From Macrosoma leucophasiata (Eukaryota; Arthropoda; Insecta; Lepidoptera; Hedylidae), in assembly GCA_036365455.1 (NCBI GenBank), contig JAWQUS010000002.1:8122001-8186000 (forward strand): a stretch of 64,000 bases of DNA, given 5' to 3'. The notes beneath the pieces are model-generated. The model made no database searches. It was not told the origin of the DNA and saw only the letters and a program-made list of their open reading frames with translations. A program made the translations under genes and the position numbers. Of this stretch, positions 32,841-44,200 are shown piece after piece. Numbering within the stretch: position 1 is the stretch's first letter; every line of letters starts with the position of its first letter.

Positions 32841-35450
32841 GAAGATAAATAATTTCTAATAGTCTTACATCGAATTACATTGATTTATGCAATTTAAAAT
32901 AGGTTTGTTTCTATCATATCGTTATCAGTAGTGTTGAAGTAGTGTGACAATAAAATTTTATTAATTGAGAATGTCTTAAAGAATCGAGTTTAAAAAAAAA
33001 AACCAACACATATATTATTTTCAATCAAACTAAATAAACTATGCCCGGGTAGGTATATAGTTTCTAAGGGTATATAATTTTCTCGTTGCTTGAGAGGCTA
33101 ACCCGAGCGTGAAGTTACAAGTTGTATTTCATCCATAGATTTAAGTAGATAATAAATCTATGATTTCATCCACGAAATTTAAGAACAATAACTTCAAGTA
33201 GTACCTATGTATTAATAATTCAATAATGCAAGACGTTTGCAGAAAAAAATATTTTTTTATTGATTATGTTATACTTTAATGTATACATTAAAATCGAAAC
33301 TTACATTGTAAACCACTATAAATTTTGTTAATAAATTGATTATAATGGCTGTAAGTCCATTTTATTTTATCCCTATTTTCCTTAAGCTTAATTTAAAATC
33401 ATGGACTCGTAGCTGTCTGTGGAACTCATTTCGCTATGGATTTCTGCAAAAATAATCAACTAGAAAATAGAATCATCGCCACACCCATATAGTATCTACA
33501 CATAGTATGATACCATGGAATATTTCAAATTTAATGTTTAATTATTTAAAGTTTAATGTACGGCTCCGTAATTGCCAGGACCAGAGGCATAACACCTTAG
33601 GCCTCAGGCCTTAGTCATCACTTAACATCAATGTGAACTGCAAGCTTGTTTGCCACTTCCATTACATAAAAAAATGCGATTTACCACAATTCTATATATA
33701 TATATCGGCATGGACGTATTATTAGTTTCATCGTCCGACATAGTGGGCATATAAAGTGGGTAGTCGAGCAACGAAACAACGAATTACACAATTAATTACA
33801 CTCACAAGTCACTGTACACAACCACAACACAATATCAGACTGAAACGACAGAAACAGTTCCTAGCTTGGAGGAGAACTTATCACGAGAACGATCTAATGG
33901 TAAGTGAGCTTTGATCCGACCTTCCCTCCAACAGCTAGGCTCTGTTGTAGCACGAAGTTAATTGCAACATGGCGACGGTGGCGCCCTTTACCGGAACTTG
34001 TGCTTTGTCAGTTATCGGTCCGTACTAGTGACCGTCTCCGACAGATTATATGTATATATATATATATATATATCTATTTATAATAAACTTTGTTAAACAC
34101 TCTTAAATTCATAATTTTTACTTCATTCAATGTCTTGTGTACCACAAGAGATTTCGTCTTAAAGTTTGGGATTCATTGATAAATGTTTCATTATCGACAA
34201 GATTTTCATTCTTTTCCTATGCTTGGTTTCAATAAATTACTAACGTAGGTAGGCTTACATAGCTTTCTATCCGTTATAATTTGACATTTCATCCATACAT
34301 TAACTCTCACAATCAACCGTGCCTTACAATTGGTAAGTTATTGAAACCCGGCCCTAGCAATGCTATCTAACCAGAAAGAAGGTTTTAACAGACTGTTATA
34401 ATGGGGATCTTCGTATCAACTGAGATCTTCGAAATCCTTAACTACCACAGAGGCAGATCATCTTAAGCCTAAGGGGTGGCAACGCATCTGCACATTTACC
34501 ACTGGTTTTTGTGTAGGTGTCTTTAGGCTGCACTCGTCACTAAACATCCGTTCTGCGTGTTTGTCACCTTCGTTACATAAAAAAAAATATGTGTAGTTAT
34601 GTTTTATGTGTCAAATATGTGGGATTTTTATCATAAAGCAATCGATAGCGTGCACGGGTGTAGGAAAAATTTTTCGTGCTCCTCCGAGACTTCATAAGAA
34701 GGTTCTACTCCCCATTAGTTCACTGGACATCCCATCAGCTTCCATATGGAACCATCTCATCATCGCGATCGTCATCCTCCATAAATATATTCATTTACTA
34801 TGTTAGAGATATATCAAATGAGCAGTTGTATGTAATTATAATATTACTTGATCAATGGCGTTATAGTCTATAGCTGTCTCTTTGCCAAACGAGAAGAAAA
34901 ATTAAAACATTTTGTCATCTTAAATATAAATCACAGTCATGTCCCAGGAAAATTGCAACTTTATGGTTATCCTACTTAGAAAGAGACGGCCTGCCCCGGA
35001 GAGAGAGAGATAGCTATATTTAGGTTTGCTTCAAATAGGTATGGATTGTATGGTCTCTATTTTTACCTTCAAACTTCTTGGTTAATACACATGGAGAAGG
35101 CACATTCTACTATAGAAACAGTAGTTATACAATAATGGGTAAAATCGACACGTCTTGACAAAATCAGTTTTGACTCTTTCTAACTAACCAGTAGCTCCCT
35201 ATGTAAAAAGCTTAGACTAAGTACCTATAGACGTAGCCATGTTCGCCATATGCTTTGTGGAAGTGAGACATATACAAAGAACATAAGAAAGTTGAAATAG
35301 AGCATCGTATCTTTTGTCCCTTACGGCGTGCCGGTTTTTGCTTGGCGAACTTCGTAAGTGACAGCAAAAGTTAGCCAAACAAATATCTGTCATCGCAATT
35401 GCTGTAATAGATAACTTGCGTGAAGATACACACACATCTGCATTTTATGT

Positions 35451-35496
35451 AACTTTTTAAACATCGAGATCTAGAGATCTCAATGTTTAAAAAGTT
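35451..35496. repeat. 22-bp hairpin, one mismatch
   Basis: AACTTTTTAAACATCGAGAT.. (35451-35472) and its inverse (35475-35496) are separated by 2 bases. One mismatch (C/T). Confidence 0.9.
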
Positions 35497-35854
35497 ATCT
35501 ATAGGCTGCAGTTTTCATTTACTCGGCACCCACTTATCGATGTGAACAGGGCTAGCATTCAAAATGGTCGAGACCCTTCTGAACTTAGTATTTCCGTTCA
35601 TTCCACGGAAGTACTAACATTCCCACATTCTGAGATTTCATGACAGGACACTAACATTATAATTGTATAATGATTTATGTTTGATATTTATAATTTGAAT
35701 AATAAAGCGATAATCACACTGAAACTCTTAGTTTCATTTAACTATTACTTACACGCAAATATTGAATGCCTTACCCGATACAGCAATCGTTCTGATAAAC
35801 TATCTATAAGATCGCGGCCAAAGAAATAATACCCTGTAGATGATGTTCTGAAGT

Positions 35855-35897
35855 GCGAGCTGTGAATAATCTAGAACCTAGATTATGCACAGCTCGC
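35855..35897. repeat. 20-bp hairpin, one mismatch
   Basis: GCGAGCTGTGAATAATCTAG (35855-35874), a 3-base loop, then its inverse (35878-35897) with one mismatch. Confidence 0.9.
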
Positions 35898-36173
35898 AGC
35901 ATAATAAATGCTAATTCATGGTTACCTATTTCAAATTATGTACATTTTCTCGATATGTTCTTGATCTTTCAGCAAAATGTATAGAATTAATTGAATGGTA
36001 GATGCACATGTTTTAATTTATCCTTCAATCAATTCGTTACAATTCTAGTTGAATTGTCTGAATAAAAGTAAAATGCTTAGGAATTTTTAACATAAAAACT
36101 TGCCGAGATAAAGTAAATGGTTAGGAAGAAAATTGGGAAACTTTATTCACTAGCAACACTCATGATTTCATCC

Positions 36174-36988
36174 GGCTGTCTAATGAGCGGCCACACGCTG
36201 GCTACATCTATAAGTTCTTAATCTAAGGTAAAAAGAGACACAAGATGTATGCAGAGTATCAATTTTGGAAATGATTTGATGTGACGTCATACTTATGCCT
36301 TCGCGTGACGGTCGGCGCCGTTGTATGCGCCCGATTTGTGGTACATCTGTTGTCAAACAAACAGGTGCTCAGAATATTTTTGCTGTTTTCTTGAGAACTA
36401 AATCTTTTAACTAGTTATTGTGGTATTCTAGGTTTTGCTTTATGTTGACTGATTATGCTCTCGTATTGTTTAAACAGAGTGGTGCACGGAAAAACGAAAA
36501 TAATCTTGGATTGAACTTTGTGAGGTTATGTACAAATTTTCACGGATTGTGTCGTATTCGGTGGGATTTGGAAATATAGTGATATATAGTGATATGTTTT
36601 ATTAAGAGTTTTGAAAACCTGTGTAAGTTTCGTATGACTTAAACGACTTTTAATGCTATTCATTCTTTTCTAAAAATAGCACTTTTATATAGTGATGTAC
36701 GAATACTAACCTGATATATCAAAGTATCGATGTAAAAATATTTTTCATATCAATTTAAATTATGTAATATTATATTGAATTAGCATTATATTCGATAGAA
36801 TGTCTTGTTTGTTAATAAAATATCTAAGAAGAAATTGGTGTAAATTAAATAATTTTTGTTTTCTCCTTTTTTGCACCCACAGAGCACGGATTTTTTTCAG
36901 AGATTGTGAGAGTGTAAGTAGAAGCACAATCTTAAATTAAGTACCTGTATGTAGATGTAGCCAGCGTGTGGCCTCTCATGAGACAGCC
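36174..36988. mobile_element. Unclassified 815-bp element with 37-bp terminal inverted repeats
   Basis: The arms 36174-36210 and 36952-36988 begin GGCTGTCTAATGAGCGGCCA and match with 2 mismatches in 37. The 740-bp interior has no open frame above noise. No target duplication is obvious, so the superfamily is open. Confidence 0.75.
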
Positions 36989-37047
36989 AAGATTCTTTAA
37001 ACCGAATTTGCATGCAAATTACAGGATATATTTTAATACTACATCAT

Positions 37048-37410
37048 AATTGTTTTATATTATTTCGCATTAACACATGCTTGTGAAATATATTTATTTT
37101 AAAGAATAATGGAAAGAAAAATTTGACTTCAGGCGAGATGCAAAACTGCAAAGTCTATAATATCGGTTGCCTAACTAGCATAGTTTGGCAATAGATGGCG
37201 CTGTTGCCACCATAAGGCAATGCAATAAATGTGAAGGAAAGATTTGACAAATCGGGCAGGACTTCGGTAGCTCAGTTGGAAGAGCGGCTGGACTAGATTC
37301 CCAGTGGCCGCGAGTTCAAGTCTCGCCTGAAGACAAATTTTCTTCCGATTATTCTTTAAAATAAATATATTTCACAAGCATGTGTTAATGCGAAATAATA
37401 TAAAACAATT
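37048..37410. repeat. 90-bp inverted repeat enclosing a tRNA-like sequence
   Basis: The left arm 37048-37137 and right arm 37322-37410 are inverted copies over about 90 bp (for example CGCATTAACACATGCTTGTG and its inverse). The inner ends of the arms consist of the tRNA-like 3' end (CTCGCCTGAAG) and its inverse. A direct partial duplicate of the central part follows at 37449-37636. Confidence 0.8.
37262..37332 (+). other. tRNA-like sequence (pseudo-tRNA or SINE head), copy 1
   Basis: 71 bases with a 6-bp acceptor stem (CTTCGG / CTGAAG), a D arm (CTCAGTTGGAAGAG) and a perfect T arm (GCGAGTTCAAGTCTCGC). The anticodon arm is abnormal: CTGG / CCAG closes a 9-base loop, so no standard anticodon can be placed. 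I call it tRNA-derived, not a working tRNA gene. Confidence 0.6.
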
Positions 37411-37565
37411 ATTAAGGCTAAAAGCGACTTCTTTACGATATTCAATAAACTGCAAAGTTTATTATATCGGTTGCCTAACTAGCATAGTTTGGCAATAGAT
37501 GGCGCTGCTGCCATCATTAGGTAATGCAATAAATGCGAAGGAAAGATTTGACAAATCGGGCAGGA

Positions 37566-37636
37566 CTTCGGTAGCTCAGTTGGAAGAGCGGCTGGACTAG
37601 ATTCCCAGTGGCCGCGAGTTCGAGTCTCGCCTGAAG
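37566..37636 (+). other. tRNA-like sequence, copy 2
   Basis: Differs from the copy at 37262 by one base: GTTCGAGTC here against GTTCAAGTC, restoring the B-box consensus. It has the same abnormal anticodon arm. Its upstream 115 bp duplicates the sequence upstream of copy 1. Confidence 0.6.
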
Positions 37637-38284
37637 TCAAATTTTTCTTTCCATTTTTCTTTAAAATTAATATACATCATAATTATTACAATTATACTCA
37701 ACTCTAATTTAGTGAGTGGATTTTACTAGAACTAAGCATACATACTTTAAAAGAATAAGAATTCGTGTTGATAAAATATCGATATTAACCGCTCATGTAT
37801 TAGAAGATGATATCGATATTTATCAAAACAACCATAAGAAAGGCGGCTATTGTAATCGCCCAAATTTTTGTAGGCAATCAGGCAATTTCTACTCCATGTA
37901 TAGAGCTCAATGATTGGCATGGACTTATTGTTTTTGACTTTTGACAACATGGCAACACTACACAGATCGCACAGCATAGACGCCCATGTACTTTAAGCAG
38001 ACGCCCAACATGTCGCACACATCAGATCTTGGTTATTGGCATTGGTCTGTGGCATAGACTAGTATATATACTCGGTCTGTGGTTATTGGTCTGTGGCACA
38101 GATTTGCGGTGTGTGTATGTTCAATAGTTTAGGAAAATACTAAAATACTTGTATTTTATGAACTTTTGTGTGTACTCCGCTTCGACGGTGTTGAATTGTT
38201 GAATACTTTTCGCTTTTTGTTAGTTTTTCATATCAGTATTAGGTACCATTTGAGATTAGAAAAGGTTAGCGTTACAAAAACAAT

Positions 38285-41200
38285 ATGGATGATGAATCCA
38301 GTTTGGATTTACAGGTAAGTTCTGTCAGATGAGGTTATACAGTGGTCCATTAGTTGTATATAAAGCAATAAATCTATATTTTTCTCAGAAGTGCTTATCA
38401 GAGGGTGCAATGGATACGGATGAGGGACCGCTGATCAATGAGAACTCGAACGGGCTATCGCATTTGTTGACGGAGGGGGAGTTCGGAAGCGTGGACGCGG
38501 CGGTGGTGGACGAGTCGTCGGCGTCGAACCAAGGTTTTCTGAATGCGGTCGAGTTTTCAGCGGGTAGCGTGGGAGATTACTTGGAGAACAACAGCGATGC
38601 GTTCGACACGGGGACGTTTGATGTGGGCGACAACGCGGTCACCTTCCCTAGCGATTCTCTGAATAACGTGCTCTCCGACGGCGACTCGCGACTTAGTGAT
38701 ACCATGTATAAAAACACCACCTCTGATACTGATGGTGATTTTGCAGAAGCTCAAAAAGCTCCGCTGGACACTGACTGTGAGCGTGAAAACGCCAGTGAAA
38801 TGTCCAACGATGCTGGGCTGTCGATGCAATCGGATGTTCAGGTTAAATCAGAGGCTGCTGAGGAGAGCAACAGTGCTGGTGTTGCGACACAACCTGACAA
38901 CACAGAAGAAGTCACAAATGATACCGATTGTAACTCTGTGCAAGATGTCGAAATGAAACCTGTTGTCAAGGTATGTTAAGTATTATCTCTATCAATGATC
39001 AAAAATCAACATTACAAACAAAATTAGACAACACATTATGCAAAAGATAACCCAACATCTCCCTTTGTAATAGGCCTTTTCATCATAGGACAAGCACAAG
39101 CTTAGCCGCCATATTGAAATGATGGTAATTCAAAACATTCATACTGTTTTTATCAACAATTGCTGGGCAAGGAATATTATCTCCACAAATAAATAAATTA
39201 CTGGAAAAAATATAAAAAAAAACAATGTAACATTATAAACAATAAACATATTTTGTGAAAAAAAACATCCAGTGGTTTTAAGGTGCTACTTTATTTATTT
39301 CTTCAAAAATGAATTGATTTTAATATTTATTTTCACATTAAGTGGGCACATTTGTACAGTTGTTTGATGAAAAGGTCTATAGATGAACCTTCCATAAACA
39401 ATTGATTGACCTGACTAAATTTTTAAGATGGATGCAAAAATATATTAATAGTGGAAGGACCAGGAGTCTGACACCAGGCTGTTAAACAAGGTCATTTGTA
39501 AATATATGTCTTGACATATAAAACATTGTTTTAGGAGGAAGAAGTGAATGAAGATAAAAAATGTGATATTTCTAATACTAATGCATCAATCAAAGCTGAA
39601 CCAGAACTGGCTGATGAAACACTAGCAGAGATAAAACCGGTAATTGAAAAATCTGTGGAAGAAAAATCTACAGCAGAAAAATCTGCAGAAGAAAAACCTG
39701 CCAATGAAGAAAAAGTACTTTTATAGTTTACAATACTATTTAGATTTCTATACATGTAGTGTTGATGATTACTAAATTATTGCTCTTTTTCAGCCTTCTA
39801 TAATATGCAAGGAAGAAAAAATTGAAACTGAGGAACAGGAACCTGACCAAAAGATTAATTTAATAAAAGTGAAATCTGAGGTAAGAACAAGTTTATTCAA
39901 CATTTATAGGTATAGGTGGATCTGAGATTGCAGGGCATGCATTGTGCATGTCTTAATATTTGTGTTTTTTTTTTGCAAGTAAATACTTGCATCACTATAA
40001 CACCTACACTTTATGGAAGCATGCAAAAAGCCCAATATGTGGCACATGTCTTGCAGTCTGTATCCCCATTAATTTATTGCATCTGTAATGTTACTCTGAT
40101 CTCTATCTAGTCTTTTATCTAAGCTTGAGAGAAATGGTAAATAAAAAAGGTTACAACCTTTGCTTTCAGTTTTTTTTCTATCTAATATACAGTGGATGTT
40201 TATTTATTTATCTGTTGATGAGATAAACAGTTCTTAATATTTTCAAATTATCGATTTGCGATACAAAATGTGTGTCTATGATTTATTTATCAGGGTTGTT
40301 TGAATAAGAGTATTCTTCCTACAGTCTGCTTTTATAATTTACTCTGAAAAATATTAAGCACAAGAATCTATTTACTATTTAAGTGCTTAACTTTTGTAAT
40401 TAGATAATGATTATTTTTGTTAAGTTAAATCTCTCCATGTAGTTTTCTGGGATAGTTGTCAAAATATAGAAGAGAAGCCTATGAAAAAAAAAAAATTGTG
40501 TAACTGTAAATTCAATCTAACATTGGTGGATGTTAGATTGACTAACAATTTGGAACAAATTGGAATTAAAAGTCAAAAAATTATTGTGTATACAAAAAAG
40601 ACTGATTTACTACCTAATTAAAAACAAACAAAGAAAAGTAATGTATTTAGTAAACTATGAAATAAAAGAAATCTTGATTACTAAAACGGTAAAATGATTG
40701 TTTGATAGTATAATTAATTAGTAAAGATGGAAAATAGATTCTTCTTTCTTAATCAATTATAAAAACAGAAATAGGATATTCTTTGCTATCAAACTTTTTT
40801 CAAATTATGAGAGAATTATCTTTATATTATCTTATAACCAGTTTTAAGGTAGATACTAATAAATGAACACGCATTTAGCGCCACTTTTAGTTGTTTTTTT
40901 AAATACAGAAGATACATACTTTGAGAGGTATGGCATGTGTGTAAGGACTTGGTATTTTGACACTCCACACTTTCTGCTTACTCTGTAAGGGACTTTGCGT
41001 AAATAAAAATACACACATAGGTACTTACTTTAAATGTATGTATCTTTATGCTGACTCCCTAAGATACATACATACCTAGATACATATATACTTTAAAAAA
41101 ATATGTTTATCCATTAAAAAAGACTCCAAGTCATTGTTATATCATTGATTTTATTTTGCAATTAATTATTCATTATTCTTGACTCATGTGGTGTAGATTT

Positions 41201-44200
41201 AGGCAGAAATTATGTACTTAATAAAATCTTATATTTTTAACTAAAAAAATACAATTTCATTTTATTTTTGTACTCATGCACTCTGGATATGTGAGTATCT
41301 AATGTCACATTGTAAATTTATGTCATATCCATATATAAAAAAATGTCATGTATATGTGTAAAAAAATGATTTCCTCTGCAATAATTGTACTTATCAATAT
41401 TAACATGTGCAGGTGGGGTATGCAGAAGAAACTGAAGTGGTATCTGAAGATGAACTGCCAGCTGTTCAGAAACCAAGTGTAAAGGATGCTGAGAATGTTT
41501 CCGACGATGAATTGCCTGGACCGAAACCTGCAGAACTTCCGGCTGATACTGAGGTTACATTATAATTTTAAAATATTAAGATTCTATACATCTCATAATG
41601 TTATACTTCCTAGTTTCATGTGACGTAAATTTAGGCTGTCTTACGTAAAATATCAGATAATTTTATGATTTAAAACTCTACAGTTACATTATACCTTTGT
41701 TCATCCTTGACTTGCCTGGGCAGCTTTGGTGTAAATCACCAGAACTATAACAAACAACAATACACGTTATTGTACACCAGACATAAAATACAGAAGAGAG
41801 AACTTAACACAGTACAATAGGTGGCCTTATCGTTGTATGAGAGATTTCTACTTTCGATTTAGATCTAGATCTAGATAACCTTTGGGTAGAGGGAAAGATG
41901 TGATAAAAAATAAGATATAATTAGATGTAAAAAAAACATGGAAAGTATTTAAATATTTTAAACCAATTAAATAAGTAGTGGTTTTCTTTATCTATGCAAA
42001 CTTTATTTTTATTCAGTATGAAATTGTGTTTTTAAGACAACTGTTATTATAAAGTTGATTGGTGTAGGTTGTGTCAGAGGATGAGCTGCCTTCTTCAAAG
42101 AAAGAAGCTAAAGAAAATCGTAAACGGAAACCAAACGAAGAGGGAGATGGATATGATCCCGGATCGCCAACATCAGAGAGTGAACAATCTCTTAAAAAAC
42201 AAGCTATTGCAAAGGTAATTTTTCGTTTGGAAAAAGTTGTCACATAGTAAAGTGCATAAATATATGTTTATTGGCATTTATAAATGTCAAAATATTTGTG
42301 TTAAATATTAATGTCTTGTGTTGTTTGGACTTATTAAAACTCAGGGCAAAGATCTTCCTCTGAGCTATAAAATAACCCATTACAGGTCAATGTTGAGTTT
42401 TTAAGTTTACACTGATTCAACATGGAACACAACACTTTGAAAAAAACTTGCTTTTTTTTATCATACCTACTAGCTGTCTAGTGAACTTCGAATAGCTTTA
42501 GCGGCATGATATACTTTATGATCTAATATAAATTATGTACTATTATGTACCAAATACAAAAAAAAAACCGGTCGAGTTGTTTCGGAAGAGTGCGATACCG
42601 TGATAGTTACGATAATTTTTATATAATAGCTTGTCAATGTATTTTCCAATAAATATTATTGTTGAAAAGTGGATAATCTGTACTCTTGTTTGCAGAATGG
42701 CGAAAGCAAGCCTGTGCCTGCCGAAAAAAGATTGTCGATAGATGAGAAGCCCAAGAAGAAAACCCTTCCAGAATTGGACAAGTACTGGAAGGTTGTGAAT
42801 GATGATCCAACTGATTTCACTGGTTGGACATATTTGCTACAATATGTTGACCAAGAGGTGAGATTTTTATTTTGATAAAGTTTTAGTTTTCTTGAGTTAT
42901 ACCAGGCCTGGTTCACTCCGCACGGTCGCCGTGGTCTCCCACAGATCCAAGTAGGAGCGCTATTATTCTTGGACCGCGTGTCCCACCCGATATCACCCCT
43001 GTCCGGATATTTGACCAACCTGAACGCATCTACACTTCGCTGCATACGTCAATGCACGCGCTAAGGCTGCATTCGTGTTATCACCACTTCATTGTTTATT
43101 GAACAAATGTAGTAAACAATCGCCGCTATGTTACGCGTCGCCAGTCTTTTCCCACGCTAATAACAAAACAATCCATAGCTTACAGGTAATCCAAAATCGA
43201 TTACGATTTTTTACGTTGACGCATAGGCGCGCCTTGGTACGTACGTAACATAAATCTTCATGTCTATGCTAACTTGCCTACAATCCGGCAGATCACGAAA
43301 AGAGCATCCATAAGATATTTTGGCACCGCAAATCATCACCTGAACCCGCTCGTCATAGCGGCCGCGATTCACATTCATTTTGATCGTGCCAAAAGAAGAC
43401 GTCCAAATTGAAATCTTGGGCGGTACGTACCAAGGCACGTAGAGATTCCGACGATGAGGCCAAGTTAGCCATCGCCGCGATGAATTTCTCATACAACGTT
43501 CCAATAACACCGTCGTCACCAGCCCCGACGTGGTCGTTATTCCGGTTACTACCAACCTATGACTACAGCAAAAGTTGCACCGCCCCAATCGCATATGTTT
43601 TATGTGTGTCCCCCACACCGTTCTAAGCAGAGGATCAGACCTGTCAAGGAAGACCCCCTTAGGCAGTTGTGTTAAACTGTTAATCTATTTAACCTGAAAG
43701 CCCGTTGCGCTTCGCCAATTACCCGGCTAGTGCCGCCTCGAGACAAGCCGCTTACATAAGTCCATTCAAATAAAAAAATGCGACGTACCTTTACCTGTAA
43801 TCTAGATTATTTCTATAAAATTTTCCATTTAATTTTTCAATGTATTATCGGCGGCCGCGTCAGCTCTCGCGCCACTTATGTCTAGCAATCGGCTCCAGTG
43901 TTCTGCTTCGCCCGCTTCCCCGCAAGGCCCCTTGCGAGGATCGTTGCTCTATGCAAGTTTGTTCGTTGTTCATGTGTGAAGGGTTATTGTTATAGGTCGC
44001 GCCAGGTAAAAAGAACGCTGGCGGTCAAGCTGCGCGTCATGTGTTTTTATTTCATTTTATGTTATTCTATGTAATATAGTTTTCAATCTGCCTACCAATA
44101 CACGAAACCTCAAGCGAAAGCTAGATCAAAAATAAACCAATAGGGCTAGTACTTTCGTGCGCGAGTGTACCGATGCGCGAACACATCCCTTCTACTTTCT

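Larger units (their letters stand above)
31922..36173. other. Gene-poor repeat region
   Basis: No gene is supported over 4.2 kb. Contents: repeat fragments at 32385-32545 and 34590-34700 (related to each other and to 6770-6920), a 116-bp tandem duplication at 32627, a possible LTR-like block at 33690-34060 bordered by (TA)n, GA-rich sequence near 35000, and two tight hairpins at 35451 and 35855. Confidence 0.5.

Noticed and set aside
33690..34060. Solo LTR
   Set aside because: The block has a TATA-like CATATAAA and sits between (TA)n tracts, but I found no TG...CA ends, no clear target duplication and no second copy in the window.
37262..37636. Two functional tRNA genes
   Set aside because: Acceptor, D and T arms form, but the anticodon arm has a 9-base loop and no clear anticodon; both copies lie in repeats.
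41551..41574. Exon 5 of PRPF39 ending in a stop codon
   Set aside because: The frame reaches TAA shortly after 41553, but a GTTACA donor there joins in phase to exon 6, which repeats the same VSEDELP motif; splicing is the better reading, although the donor is weak.
42656..43618. Antisense genes in PRPF39 intron 7
   Set aside because: Open frames of 129 and 135 codons lack motifs and lie in foldback-rich sequence; probably chance or old transposon.
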